Part shown: in pieces, positions 35,984 to 44,300 of the stretch | How the letters are laid out: the number at the start of each line of letters is the position of its first letter | Numbering within the stretch: the stretch's first letter is position 1 | DNA from: Novosphingobium sp. JCM 18896 | Lineage (GTDB): Bacteria; Pseudomonadota; Alphaproteobacteria; Sphingomonadales; Sphingomonadaceae | NCBI RefSeq assembly: GCF_025938095.1 | Contig: NZ_JAPCZF010000002.1 | Coordinates: 620,001-684,000 of the forward strand | DNA length: 64,000 nt | Direction of reading: 5' to 3' | Position numbers and translations under genes: made by a program | The notes under the pieces: model-generated | Databases searched by the model: none | Told to the model about the DNA's origin: nothing | Seen by the model: only the letters and a program-made list of their open reading frames with translations

Positions 35984-36466
35984 ATGCGTAATGCCGGTGA
36001 ACCGACCGTCGAGGAGATCCTCGAATCGATCAAGAAGGTGATCGCGCGCGACAACCGCGCCGGTGCCGTCGAGACGCGCCGCCAGCGCGAGACCCACGGC
36101 GTGGCCGAGACCGCCTTCCCGCAGACCGTCGCGGAGCCTGAGGACGACGTGCTCGATCTCGCCGAAGAAGGCCAGTTCGCCCCGGCCGACCTCGCGCAGG
36201 ACGATGAAGAGGACGAAGTCCAGGATGCGCCGCTGCTGACCGAGGACGCGCGCGTCTCGATGCAGGATTCGCTCGCCGCGCTCGCCATGCTGGCGCAGCC
36301 GGGCACGCCGCCGCAGATCGTCCGTTCGGGCGAGACCTCGCTCGAAGGCATGGTCCGCGATCTGCTGCGCCCCGAGCTGGCCAAGTGGCTCGACAAGAAC
36401 CTGCCGCCGATGGTCGAGCGCATGGTCGCCACCGAAATCGCCCGGATCGTCGGCAAGAAGGGCTGA
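35984..36466 (+). CDS. popZ: DUF2497 protein, PopZ-like polar organiser
   Basis: A 160-residue protein with the two PopZ hallmarks: an N-terminal helix (GEPTVEEILESIKKVIARD, 5-23) and a C-terminal oligomerisation region (SLEGMVRDLLRPELAKWLDKNLPPMVERMVATEIARIVGKKG). The acidic middle (about 40-85) is low complexity. In Caulobacter PopZ forms a polar hub that binds ParB and tethers the origin. The start is 6 bases after the tolC stop. Naming rests on motif recognition; a role here is inferred. Confidence 0.82.
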   Translation: MRNAGEPTVEEILESIKKVIARDNRAGAVETRRQRETHGVAETAFPQTVAEPEDDVLDLAEEGQFAPADLAQDDEEDEVQDAPLLTEDARVSMQDSLAALAMLAQPGTPPQIVRSGETSLEGMVRDLLRPELAKWLDKNLPPMVERMVATEIARIVGKKG

Positions 36467-36505
36467 TCCGGCCCCCGTCGACCTCAGGCCGGAGCCGATA
36501 GTCCA

Positions 36506-36940
36506 ATGCCCAAACCCGATCCCGCGCTGCTCGATCCGGCGCGCTATCCGTTCCGCTGCGCGATCGAGACGCGATTCAGCGACATCGACGTCAACCAGCA
36601 CATCAACAACGTGTCGCTGGTATCGATGCTGCAGGAAGCGCGCGTGCGCTTCCACCGCGCGGCCGGCTATACACCGGGTGAGGGCGAGGGCCCGAGCTCG
36701 ATGGTGGCCAGCATCACCGTCGAATACCTTGGTCAGAGCCACTTTCCCGCGCCGCTCGACATGCACGTCGCCCCCGCGCGGCTGGGCAATACCAGCTATA
36801 CCTTGAACCAGCTCGTCACCCAGGACGGCCAGGTCGTGGCCTATGCCCAGGCGGTGATGGTCTGCGTCGATGCGCAAGGCCCGGCACCGCTTCCCGAGGC
36901 CTTCCGGTCGAGCTCGGAACGCTGGATGATGCGCGCGTGA
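36506..36940 (+). CDS. Acyl-CoA thioesterase, hotdog fold
   Basis: A 144-residue 4HBT-type hotdog protein. The active-site region is [28 protein letters not shown], with the Asp and the D-x-N-x-H-x-N pattern, and the second strand set is [21 protein letters not shown]. It hydrolyses an acyl-CoA of unknown chain. It overlaps the next gene by 4 bases (GTGA). Confidence 0.88.
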   Translation: MPKPDPALLDPARYPFRCAIETRFSDIDVNQHINNVSLVSMLQEARVRFHRAAGYTPGEGEGPSSMVASITVEYLGQSHFPAPLDMHVAPARLGNTSYTLNQLVTQDGQVVAYAQAVMVCVDAQGPAPLPEAFRSSSERWMMRA

Positions 36941-37317
36941 GCCAGGCCGCGTCGGCGGAGACGGTGGCTCAGGCCGAACGCGCGCTCAAGATCCTCGGCG
37001 GCTTCGACACCCGGCGCCACATCATGATCTGCGCCGAGGCCGACAAGGCCAAATGCTGCGACTACGAGACCGGGGCCGAGGCCTGGGCCTTCCTCAAGAA
37101 AAGGCTGGGCGAACTCGGGCTCGGCGGCAAGGCCGGGGTGCTGCGCAACAAGGTCGGCTGCCTGCGCGTCTGCATGGCCGGGCCGGTGGCGGTCGTCTAT
37201 CCCGAGGGCATCTGGTACCATTCGTGCACCCCGCCCGTGCTCGAACGGATCATCCAGGAGCATGTGATCGGCGGGACCCCGGTGGCAGAATACCGGCTCA
37301 ATCCGCCGATCGACTAG
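36937..37317 (+). CDS. Thioredoxin-fold [2Fe-2S] ferredoxin-domain protein
   Basis: A 126-residue protein with the Cys pattern of the thioredoxin-like ferredoxin family: Cys32 and Cys40 or Cys41 near the N-terminus ([18 protein letters not shown]), and Cys75 and Cys79 ([18 protein letters not shown]), with a further Cys97. The GTG start at 36937 overlaps the thioesterase stop. Such proteins probably carry electrons; the partner is unknown. Confidence 0.85.
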   Translation: MSQAASAETVAQAERALKILGGFDTRRHIMICAEADKAKCCDYETGAEAWAFLKKRLGELGLGGKAGVLRNKVGCLRVCMAGPVAVVYPEGIWYHSCTPPVLERIIQEHVIGGTPVAEYRLNPPID

Positions 37318-37326
37318 CCCGGCCGT

Positions 37327-37623
37327 TTAGCGCTGGTCTTCCTCGTCCTCGAGCGGATCGGTGATCGCATCGTCGTGGCCCGTGCCGTGCGACAGGAACA
37401 CCAGCCCCATCAGCGCCGACATCAGCAGCATCATGAAGCCGATGCCGAGCGCGGTCGCGATGTAGAAGTGCACCGAGACGAAGCCGTTCTCGCGATAGAG
37501 CAGCACGCAGGCGCCGACCACCATCGTGATCGTCACCGACAGCATCAGCCACATCAGCCGGCGGAATCGCGCCCAGGCAAAGGCGGCGACCGCGGGATCG
37601 TCGAGGGGCGAACGGGGAATCAT
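37327..37623 (-). CDS. Small hypothetical membrane protein with two transmembrane helices
   Basis: A 98-residue protein from the ATG at 37623. Two hydrophobic helices (LMWLMLSVTITMVVGACVLLY and FYIATALGIGFMMLLMSALMGLVFL) sit between a short basic N-terminus and an acidic tail (DDAITDPLEDEEDQR). No family is recognised. It is convergent with the ferredoxin gene, 9 bases apart. Confidence 0.75.
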   Translation of the reverse strand: MIPRSPLDDPAVAAFAWARFRRLMWLMLSVTITMVVGACVLLYRENGFVSVHFYIATALGIGFMMLLMSALMGLVFLSHGTGHDDAITDPLEDEEDQR

Positions 37624-37749
37624 CGCACCGCCTTGCGCCTTGCCGCGGCTCGTCGCAAGCGTCGATGCGACAAACTGGCACTTGCCCCCGCGCTGTGGCA
37701 TAGTCGGCTGCCCCCAGTCCTGAACAACGGCGAACCGGGAGAGCAGTCC

Positions 37750-38178
37750 ATGACCATTGCGCGCCTGATCGAAGGCAGAGACGCTGCCATCGTTACCTGC
37801 AACACCGAAACCCTGGTGCGCGAGGCGATCGCGCTTCTCGCCGAACGCCGCATCGGCGCCATGCCCGTGCTCGAGAACGGCAAGGTCGCCGGGATCTTCT
37901 CCGAACGCGACGTGATCTACCAGCTCCAGGCCCAGGGCCCCGCCATGCTCGAGGCGAAGCTCGGTACGGTCATGACCAGCCCGGCGGTGACCGTCGACCC
38001 CGAGACCTCGGTGCTCGCCGCGCTGTCGCTGATGACGCGGCGGCGCATCCGCCACCTGCCCGTGGTCCGCGACGACCAGATGGTCGGGCTCGTCTCGATC
38101 GGCGACCTCGTCAAATACCGCATCGAGCGCATCGAGTCCGAGGCCGAAGCCATGCGGGCCTATATCCAGACCGCCTGA
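37750..38178 (+). CDS. CBS-domain pair protein
   Basis: A 142-residue protein made of two CBS motifs: about 7-58 (VREAIALLAERRIGAMPVLENGKVAGIFSERDVIYQL) and 73-132 (VMTSPAVTVDPETSVLAALSLMTRRRIRHLPVVRDDQMVGLVSIGDLVKYRI). Such stand-alone pairs bind adenine nucleotides and act as energy sensors; the partner is not visible. The ribosome site is GGGAGAG. Confidence 0.93.
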   Translation: MTIARLIEGRDAAIVTCNTETLVREAIALLAERRIGAMPVLENGKVAGIFSERDVIYQLQAQGPAMLEAKLGTVMTSPAVTVDPETSVLAALSLMTRRRIRHLPVVRDDQMVGLVSIGDLVKYRIERIESEAEAMRAYIQTA

Positions 38179-38230
38179 TCGCGCTATGCTTGCAGACAAG
38201 GCCGCGACGCGCTGTCGCCATAGAAGAATT

Positions 38231-39181
38231 ATGACCGTCAGAACCCTGCTGGCCACCCTAGCGCTCGTTCCCACCATCGCATCCGCGCAGACCGCCGGCG
38301 ATGCTCCCGCCGTGGCCGATGTCGCCACGCTCGATCCCGGCATCCGCAAGATGATCGAAACGGCCGTGGCCAAGGGCAACGAGGCGACCGTCACCAGCGT
38401 GCTCGCCGTGGCCCGCCAGGCCGCACCCGACGCCAAGGCCGAGATCGACGCGCTCGAACAGCAATGGCGCGCCCAGTTGGCCGAGCAGAAGACGCTCGCC
38501 CAAGAACGGCACCTGGCCGAACTGCGCGCCGCCAGCGCGCTCGACAACTGGAAGGGCGAGGTCGAATTCGGCGCCTCGCGCTCGACCGGCAGCACCACCA
38601 ATTTCGGCCTGCTCGGCGCGCTCGACCTCAAGCGCGAGGGGATCGACTGGACCCACCAGGTCTCGGCACGCGCCGAAGTCCAGCGGACCAACGGCCAGAC
38701 CACCACCGAACGCACCTTCGCCGCCTGGCAGCCCAACTACCGCTTCCAGGCCAAGACCTACGCCTATGGCCTCGCGCAGTACGAGCACGATCCCTTCGCC
38801 GGCTACGACGATCGCTACACCCTGGGCGGCGGCCTCGGCTATCGCGCGCTGAGCTCGGACCGGGTGAAGCTCGAGTTCGAGGGTGGCCCGACCCTGCGCC
38901 GCGTCCAGGAGGTCGACGGCGACGTCCAGTCGCGCCTGGCCGGCCGCGGCTCGATGAATTTCAACTGGCGCGTCACCCCGACCTTGAGCTTCTCGCAGAA
39001 GACCGCGGTCTATCTCGAAGGCGAGGACGGCAACCTCATCGCCAATACCGCGCTCGACACCAAGCTGATCGGCAATCTCAAGGCGCGCTTCTCGTACAAC
39101 GTCCAGTACGAACGCAATCCGCCAATCGGCACCGCCGGGCTCAACACCCAGAGCCGCGCGACCTTCGTCTACGGGTTCTAG
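38231..39181 (+). CDS. DUF481-family outer membrane protein
   Basis: A 316-residue protein: signal peptide (TVRTLLATLALVPTIASA), an N-terminal helical stretch (about 30-105), then a beta-strand domain that begins WKGEVEFGASRSTGSTTNFGLLGALDL and ends RATFVYGF with a terminal Phe, as in outer-membrane barrels. The DUF481 family includes YdiY, described as acid- or salt-inducible. The function is unknown. A palindromic repeat follows. Confidence 0.85.
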   Translation: MTVRTLLATLALVPTIASAQTAGDAPAVADVATLDPGIRKMIETAVAKGNEATVTSVLAVARQAAPDAKAEIDALEQQWRAQLAEQKTLAQERHLAELRAASALDNWKGEVEFGASRSTGSTTNFGLLGALDLKREGIDWTHQVSARAEVQRTNGQTTTERTFAAWQPNYRFQAKTYAYGLAQYEHDPFAGYDDRYTLGGGLGYRALSSDRVKLEFEGGPTLRRVQEVDGDVQSRLAGRGSMNFNWRVTPTLSFSQKTAVYLEGEDGNLIANTALDTKLIGNLKARFSYNVQYERNPPIGTAGLNTQSRATFVYGF

Positions 39182-39188
39182 GCGCCGG

Positions 39189-39315
39189 GATCCTCCCCTG
39201 TAAGGGGAGGTGGCAGCGCGTAGCGCTGACGGAGGGGTATCCCCGTCTCGGAGAGGGTTACACCCCTCCACCACGACCTCCGGTCGCGGTCCCCCTCCCC
39301 TTGCAGGGGAGGATC
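39189..39315. repeat. Full-length GATCCTCCC-type intergenic palindrome, copy C
   Basis: The ends are GATCCTCCCCTGTAAGGGGA and TTGCAGGGGAGGATC, with inner GACGGAGGGGTATCCCC and GGGGTTACACCCCTCC-like arms around a short centre. This copy is very close to copy D at 61078 in its ends and inner arms. It lies between the DUF481 and A-type carrier genes, both on the plus strand. Confidence 0.85.
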
Positions 39316-39368
39316 CGAAGATTCCCCCACCGCTTGCCGCATCGCCCCCCAACCCCTACATCGGCCCC

Positions 39369-39701
39369 ATGGACACAGCCTCGCTCACCCTGAGCCCTTC
39401 GGCCGCCGCGCGCGTGTCGGCGATTGCCGCCAAGACGGGCAAGCCCGCGATCCTGCGGCTTTCGGTCGAGGGCGGCGGCTGCTCGGGCTTCCAGTACCAG
39501 TTCGGCCTGGCCGAAGCCCCCGATGGCGATGATCTCGTCACCGAGACCGACGGCGTGAAGCTCGTGGTCGATCCGGTCAGCCTCGATCTCGTTGCAGGCT
39601 GCGTCGTCGATTTCGTCGAATCGCTGGGCGGCGCGGCCTTCCGCGTCGAGAATCCCAATGCGGTGGCCGGCTGCGGTTGCGGATCCAGCTTCGCCGTCTG
39701 A
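39369..39701 (+). CDS. erpA: A-type iron-sulfur carrier, ErpA/IscA-like
   Basis: A 110-residue carrier with Cys38 ([11 protein letters not shown]), Cys102 and Cys104 (AGCGCGSSF). It delivers Fe-S clusters to apo-proteins. It is distinct from the SufA encoded at 7062 and lies away from the suf operon, which fits the ErpA role more than SufA. The symbol is a best guess. The ATG at 39369 was chosen because the frame upstream is repeat-derived. Confidence 0.9.
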   Translation: MDTASLTLSPSAAARVSAIAAKTGKPAILRLSVEGGGCSGFQYQFGLAEAPDGDDLVTETDGVKLVVDPVSLDLVAGCVVDFVESLGGAAFRVENPNAVAGCGCGSSFAV

Positions 39702-39772
39702 CCAAAGTCGCCGCATCGCCGTTTGCGGAAAACCGGTTCCCACTTTTCCGCGCGATGCTCTAGGACGGCGAC

Positions 39773-40549
39773 ATGATCAAAGTCGCCACGTTCAACATCA
39801 ATGGGGTCAAGGCCCGTCTGCCGCGCCTGCTCGAATGGCTCCAGGAAACGCGTCCCTCGGTCGCCTGCCTCCAGGAGATCAAGAGCCAGGACGAGGGCTT
39901 TCCGATCAAGGACATCGAGGCGATCGGCTACAAGGCCATCTGGCACGGCCAGAAGGGCTTCAACGGCGTCGCCATCCTCGCCGACGGGGTCGAGCCCGTC
40001 GAGGTCCGCCGCGGGCTCGAGGGCGAGCCCGAGGACGAGCATTCGCGCTACATCGAGGCCGACGTGTTCGGCCTGCGGATCGCCTGCCTCTATCTGCCCA
40101 ACGGCAATCCGCAGCCCGGACCCAAGTTCGACTACAAGCTGCGCTGGATGGAACGCCTGCGCCGGCGCATGCGCGAGATCAGCGCCGAGGAAGTGCCCGC
40201 GATCGTCACCGGCGATTTCAACGTGATTCCCGAGGACAAGGACGTCTGGTCGCCACCGGCGATGGCCATGGACGCGCTGATGCAGCCCGAATCGCGCGAT
40301 GCCTATGCGCGGCTGCTCGGCGATGGCTGGACCGACGCGCTCGACCTGCACAATCCGCGCGGCGGCGTCTGGACCTTCTGGGACTATCAGGCGGGTGCCT
40401 GGCAGAAGGATCACGGCTTCCGCATCGACCACGCACTGCTGTCGCCCGAAATCGCCGACCGGCTGGTCGCCGCCGGTGTCGACAAGGAATATCGCGGCCG
40501 CGAGAAATCGAGCGATCACACCCCGGTCTGGGTGCAGATCCGCGATTGA
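39773..40549 (+). CDS. xth: Exodeoxyribonuclease III (AP endonuclease)
   Basis: A 258-residue enzyme that cuts DNA at abasic sites and trims 3' ends in base excision repair. Catalytic motifs: FNINGVKAR, LQEIKSQDEGFP (metal-binding Glu), GDFNVIPEDKD, and SSDHTPVW with the catalytic His. The ATG at 39773 follows an AGGACGGCGAC leader. Confidence 0.96.
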   Translation: MIKVATFNINGVKARLPRLLEWLQETRPSVACLQEIKSQDEGFPIKDIEAIGYKAIWHGQKGFNGVAILADGVEPVEVRRGLEGEPEDEHSRYIEADVFGLRIACLYLPNGNPQPGPKFDYKLRWMERLRRRMREISAEEVPAIVTGDFNVIPEDKDVWSPPAMAMDALMQPESRDAYARLLGDGWTDALDLHNPRGGVWTFWDYQAGAWQKDHGFRIDHALLSPEIADRLVAAGVDKEYRGREKSSDHTPVWVQIRD

Positions 40550-40601
40550 TGTGAAGGCGTCCCCTCAGCGGGGATCGCAGCAATTCGCTACCCCAAGAAT
40601 T

Positions 40602-40705
40602 CGTCATCCCCGCGAAGGCGGGGATCCATCTCCCGAGCTTTCACACTGCACCGCGGTGCGGATGGAGAGTCCCGGTGATGGATCCCCGCTTGCGCGGGGA
40701 TGACG
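40602..40705. repeat. Compound CGTCATCCCCGC palindrome
   Basis: CGTCATCCCCGC...GCGGGGATCCATC on the left and GATCCCCGC...GCGGGGATGACG on the right form two small hairpins that are also inverted copies of each other. The inside holds a shorter palindrome (CACTGCACCGCGGTGCG). The core also occurs alone at 20295. It separates xth (plus) from the convergent cell-wall hydrolase gene. Confidence 0.82.
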
Positions 40706-40753
40706 ATGTTGGAGGGGAGACCGCGAGCTTTCCCTGCCGGGAAAGCCGCCAGA

Positions 40754-41395
40754 TCACCGATAGAAGACGTGATTGTCGATCCGCGTGACGCGGGCGAGGC
40801 GCCAGCCGGGCGAGACGCGCGCGGCGTGGAAGAACAGCGCGCCTTCGGCCGAACTGCGCCAGGAGCCGGCATCGGCGATGCGCGCGATCGCGACGGCTTC
40901 ACGCCAGTCCTGCGAGCCCGTGTTGATCGCGGGCATCGAGCGGCCGCGCACGAAGGAGAACTGCGAGGGCTGGTAGACCACGCCGCAATAGGAGGCGGGA
41001 AAGCGACCCGACTTCGAGCGGTTCACGACCACCCGACCGACCGCGAGCTGGCCGGGGAGTGATTCGCTCTTGGCTTCGAAGTAGATCGCACCGGCGAGGC
41101 AGCGCATTTCGGGCGAGAGTTCGCCGCCGGTCTCCTGATCGCTGACGAGTTCAGCGAGAGTCGCGGCGGGGGCTTCAGCTTCGTCATCCTGCGGTGCGGC
41201 GTCTGCGCTCTGCACCTGCGCTTCTCCCGGAAGCGGCTGGATCACGGGCTGGGAAATCGTGAGGAGGGGTTCCATCTGGACGGGCTGGAACATCTTGTCC
41301 TGAGCCACGGCGCCCGAACCCTGGGCGCTTGCAAGAGCCGTCACGAGCGTAGCGACAACCGCTACCGTGCTGGCCGGAAACAACTTGAACTTCAT
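40754..41395 (-). CDS. SleB-type cell wall hydrolase
   Basis: A 213-residue exported protein with a signal peptide ending near ALASAQG, a Pro/Gln-rich and acidic linker (30-90), and a hydrolase_2 domain (about 97-213): CLAGAIYFEAKSESLPGQLAVGRVVVNRSKSGRFPASYCGVVYQPSQFSFV. The family cleaves peptidoglycan glycan bonds, as in Bacillus spore cortex lysis. Vegetative cell-wall remodelling is the likely role here. The start is the ATG at 41395. Confidence 0.88.
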   Translation of the reverse strand: MKFKLFPASTVAVVATLVTALASAQGSGAVAQDKMFQPVQMEPLLTISQPVIQPLPGEAQVQSADAAPQDDEAEAPAATLAELVSDQETGGELSPEMRCLAGAIYFEAKSESLPGQLAVGRVVVNRSKSGRFPASYCGVVYQPSQFSFVRGRSMPAINTGSQDWREAVAIARIADAGSWRSSAEGALFFHAARVSPGWRLARVTRIDNHVFYR

Positions 41396-41598
41396 CAAAC
41401 CGAATTCGAATGCGGTGAACGCGCCCGACGCAGGAGGAACGAACCGCCGCGAACGGCGTTGACTATTCGTGGGCTCCTGCCGGCTGCCCCCCGTCTGCGT
41501 GCTTGCGAGGATTGCCGATCCGCAAATCCCGCCGCCTGCGCGTAGGTGAGGCGCCCCTCTGTTGCCCGTTCAGTCCGGAGTCAACTTTCGTCTGAAGG

Positions 41599-41922
41599 TT
41601 ATCCGATGAATCGTTCCGCCTGAGCGATGTCCAGCTCTATGATCCACAGGTCTCGATCCTGGGCTCCACGACGGGTGATATAGTCGCTGAATTCCTGTTT
41701 ATTTTCAAGATCTTGAGCGCGCGATTCCTGCCATTTCCGGCTGCCATCGAGCTGCGGCATCCGCTCGTAAGCTCGCAGATTCGTGCCATTTTCACACAGA
41801 ACCAGCAAAAGCGTTCCGGCCTCGCGTTCGCCCTTCTGAATCACCGTGGCGAAGCCGCCTTCGGCCTGGATTCGCCAAATCAGCGCCGCGGCTTCGAGAT
41901 GGGCCGGCAGTCTGTCGTCCAT
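41599..41922 (-). CDS. DUF1491 family protein
   Basis: A 107-residue protein: MDDRLPAHLEAAALIWRIQAEGGFATVIQKGEREAGTLLLVLCENG, then LRAYERMPQLDGSRKW and DYITRRGAQDRDLWIIELDIAQAERFI. The WRIQAEGGFA and YERMPQLDG segments are typical of DUF1491. The function is unknown. It follows the thioesterase gene by 2 bases. About 200 bases downstream carry no gene and probably hold the cell-wall hydrolase promoter. Confidence 0.85.
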   Translation of the reverse strand: MDDRLPAHLEAAALIWRIQAEGGFATVIQKGEREAGTLLLVLCENGTNLRAYERMPQLDGSRKWQESRAQDLENKQEFSDYITRRGAQDRDLWIIELDIAQAERFIG

Positions 41923-41924
41923 CG

Positions 41925-42422
41925 TCAGCGCAGCGCCTCGGCATAGCCGGCGAGCGAGGCGAGCGGGATGCGCGAGCGCTGGAAGGTCCCGGTGCCGCGG
42001 CCGATCTCCTCGCCATCGCCGTCGATCAGCCGCGATTCGGCGACGAGCACGCGGCGACGACCGCTGATCCAACGGCCTTCGGCGACGACCGGACCAACGC
42101 GCACCGGACGGGTGAAGTGGAGGTTGAACGAGGTCGTCAGCAGGAAGCGATCGGTGACCAACGTATTCGCCGCATAGAAGGCGGCATCGTCGAGCATCTT
42201 GAAATAGATCGTGCCGTGCGCAGCGCCGGCGGCATGGTAGTGGCGTTCCTGGACCTCGAAGGCGATCCGCGCGCGACCTTCGCCGAGGATTTCGAGCCGG
42301 GAATCGAACAGCTGGTTCACCGGCGCCGAAGCATAGAGCCCCTCGAGCGCGCGCCAGTGCAGGGCCGCACCCGAGACTTCCGGCTGCGTCACGCTGTCAG
42401 GCGGCGTCGCGATCGATGACAT
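41925..42422 (-). CDS. PaaI-like hotdog thioesterase
   Basis: A 165-residue hotdog-fold protein. The core region reads RIAFEVQERHYHAAGAAHGTIYFKMLDDAAFYAANTLV, with HGxxxxxxxD as in PaaI-type enzymes, followed by FNLHFTRPVRVGPVVAEGRWISGRRRVLVAESRLIDGDGEEIGRGTGTF. It likely cleaves acyl-CoA esters of unknown type. It overlaps the ptsN gene upstream by 26 bases. Confidence 0.85.
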   Translation of the reverse strand: MSSIATPPDSVTQPEVSGAALHWRALEGLYASAPVNQLFDSRLEILGEGRARIAFEVQERHYHAAGAAHGTIYFKMLDDAAFYAANTLVTDRFLLTTSFNLHFTRPVRVGPVVAEGRWISGRRRVLVAESRLIDGDGEEIGRGTGTFQRSRIPLASLAGYAEALR

Positions 42423-42858
42423 TGCAGATCAGGCCGTAGATCGCCTCGGGACCCGGCGCAGCGGTCAGCGCCGCGTGCATCTCCTCGTCGCGCATCAGCC
42501 GCGAGATCGCGGCGAGGGCGTGGAGATGGGTGGCACCCGCATGTTCGGGCGAAAGCAGGCCGAAGACGATGTCGACCGGGCGGCCATCCACGGAATCGAA
42601 GGCGACCGGCGCTTCGAGCCGCAGCAGCGCCGCGACGGGGCGGCTGACCCCGGGAACGCGGGCATGCGGAATGGCGACGCCACGACCGAAACCGGTGCTG
42701 CCCAGCTTCTCGCGCTGTTCGATCTTGGCCAGGACATCGGCGCGGTCGAGCGAATAGACCGCAGCGAAGCGATCGGCGAGAAGGCCGAGAATCGCGGACT
42801 TGCTATCGGCGCGGATGGCTCCGACGGCTTCTGGCAGAAGTGTGAAGAGAGCAGCCAT
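42397..42858 (-). CDS. ptsN: Nitrogen PTS enzyme IIA (PtsN)
   Basis: A 153-residue EIIA-Ntr protein with the phospho-acceptor His65 in GRGVAIPHARVPG, a strongly conserved segment. It receives phosphate from NPr/EI-Ntr and regulates potassium, nitrogen and envelope functions. It lies downstream of hpf, as in the rpoN-hpf-ptsN clusters of other proteobacteria, although rpoN is not next to it here. The 26-base overlap with the next gene is long but both frames are intact. Confidence 0.92.
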   Translation of the reverse strand: MAALFTLLPEAVGAIRADSKSAILGLLADRFAAVYSLDRADVLAKIEQREKLGSTGFGRGVAIPHARVPGVSRPVAALLRLEAPVAFDSVDGRPVDIVFGLLSPEHAGATHLHALAAISRLMRDEEMHAALTAAPGPEAIYGLICNVIDRDAA

Positions 42859-42904
42859 TACCAGTCAAACATAGTCCACCGCCCGTTGCCAGAAGGTGTA
42901 AGCA

Positions 42905-42934
42905 CCGCGGCCCCGGGATTTCCCGGGGACGCGG
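42905..42934. other. GC-rich hairpin between hpf and ptsN
   Basis: CCGCGGCCCCGGGA and TCCCGGGGACGCGG arms form a near-perfect stem with almost no loop. No T-run follows on either strand, so simple intrinsic termination is unlikely; it may pause or stabilise the RNA between the two genes. Confidence 0.5.
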
Positions 42935-42968
42935 CATCTCCTGATCTGGAAGCAGGCGCGATTGAGCG

Positions 42969-43535
42969 TCAGGACGGCTCGACCCAGCCGATCGAGCCAT
43001 CGCCGCGGCGGTAGACCATATTATGCTTGCCGGTACCAGCGTTTTTGAACAGCAGCGCATTGGTATTGCGCAGGTCGAGCATCATCACTGCGTCCGAAAC
43101 GGTCGCTTCGGGCACGTCGACGCGGGTCTCGGCGATCACCACCGGGGCATCGACCGTGATTTCCTCGTGATCCTCGGCGGGCTCTTCGAAGATGACATAG
43201 GCCGCGTCTTCGGCCTTCTGGGCATGCTGCGACTGCTCGTGCCGGTCGGTCAGCCGGCGCTTGTAGCGGCGCAGCTGCTTGTCGATCTTGGCGGTCGCCG
43301 CATCGAGCGCGAGGTGCGCGTCCTGGGCGATGCCGGCGCCCTTGAGCACCAGGCCATGCATGACGTGGGTGACGATATCGCAGCGGAATGCGCCGGCCGG
43401 GGCGCGGCCGAACGTCACCTGCGACGACAGCGCGCGGCTGAAGTACTTGTCGACCACCGTGGTCAGACGTTCACTGGCATGCGACTGCAGCGCTTCGCCC
43501 GTACTCACCTGATGACCCGATACGCGAATTTCCAT
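42969..43535 (-). CDS. hpf: Ribosome hibernation promoting factor, long form
   Basis: A 188-residue long-type HPF. The N-terminal S30AE domain (1-105: EIRVSGHQVSTGEALQSHASERLTTVVDKYF, AHLALDAATAKIDKQLRRYKRRL) and C-terminal dimerisation domain (about 130-188: DAVMMLDLRNTNALLFKNAGTGKHNMVYRRGDGSIGWVEP) are both present. Dimers of long HPF pair 70S ribosomes into 100S particles in stationary phase. A strong AAGGAGG lies upstream of the ATG at 43535. Confidence 0.95.
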   Translation of the reverse strand: MEIRVSGHQVSTGEALQSHASERLTTVVDKYFSRALSSQVTFGRAPAGAFRCDIVTHVMHGLVLKGAGIAQDAHLALDAATAKIDKQLRRYKRRLTDRHEQSQHAQKAEDAAYVIFEEPAEDHEEITVDAPVVIAETRVDVPEATVSDAVMMLDLRNTNALLFKNAGTGKHNMVYRRGDGSIGWVEPS

Positions 43536-43561
43536 GGTTCATCCTCCTTGGGGGCTAAGGG

Positions 43562-44251
43562 CTAGGGTGCCTCGGTACTCCAGAGCGGAGCCTTCAGAGT
43601 CTTGATAAACTCCGCGTGGGCCGCAAGTTCCGTCTCGCTCGCTTCATGGGGTCGGGCCGGGCGGAACACACGGTCGGTGCGGACCGTAGCCACGGTCACG
43701 ATTTCCTCGCGTTGATCTGCCGCAAGTTCGAGGCCGATCTGGCGGCCGCCACGCAGTTCGACATAGACCTGCGAGAGCAGTTCGGCGTCGAGCAGAGCGC
43801 CGTGCTTGGTGCGGTGGCTGCGATCGATACCGTAGCGCGTGCAGAGCGCGTCGAGCGACAGCTTCGCGCCCGGATGCCGGGTGCGCGCGAGGGCCACGGT
43901 ATCGACCATGCGGCTACGGCAGACCGCTTCCATCGAGCAGATCGCGAGCTCGGCGTTGAGGAAGCCGAAGTCGAAGCCCGCATTGTGCGCGATCATCGGG
44001 GAATCGCCGATGAATTCGATCAGCTCGGCCGCGCGCTCGGCGAATTTCGGCTTGTCGGCGAGGAAGGCCGCCGACAGGCCATGCACCGCCTCGGCCTCGG
44101 CCGGCATGTCGCGTTCGGGATTGAAATAGGCGTGGAAGGTATTCCCGGTCAGCACCCGGTTGACCATTTCGATGCAGCCGATTTCCACCATCCGGTCGCC
44201 GCGCTGCGGATCGAGGCCGGTCGTCTCGGTATCGAAAATGATCTCACGCAT
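43562..44251 (-). CDS. dnaQ: DNA polymerase III epsilon subunit
   Basis: A 229-residue 3'-5' proofreading exonuclease of the replicase. DEDDh motifs: Asp/Glu in IFDTETTGLDPQRGDRMVEIG, HNAGFDFGFLNAEL and KHGALLDAELLSQVY. The ATG at 44251 is used. It lies in the ppsR-maf-aroE-coaE-dnaQ order that flanks the origin in other alphaproteobacteria. Confidence 0.96.
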   Translation of the reverse strand: MREIIFDTETTGLDPQRGDRMVEIGCIEMVNRVLTGNTFHAYFNPERDMPAEAEAVHGLSAAFLADKPKFAERAAELIEFIGDSPMIAHNAGFDFGFLNAELAICSMEAVCRSRMVDTVALARTRHPGAKLSLDALCTRYGIDRSHRTKHGALLDAELLSQVYVELRGGRQIGLELAADQREEIVTVATVRTDRVFRPARPHEASETELAAHAEFIKTLKAPLWSTEAP

Positions 44252-44300
44252 TAGAAGGAATATCTGCCTCCCCGGCGCGAGAGGCAAGGGGAAACGGCGA

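Noticed and set aside
39369..39701. A second suf or isc operon around the A-type carrier
   Set aside because: Neighbours are a DUF481 protein and exonuclease III; the carrier is a stand-alone gene.
42397..42422. 26-base overlap of ptsN and the thioesterase gene, considered as a frameshift
   Set aside because: Both frames encode complete, family-typical proteins, so no frameshift is needed.
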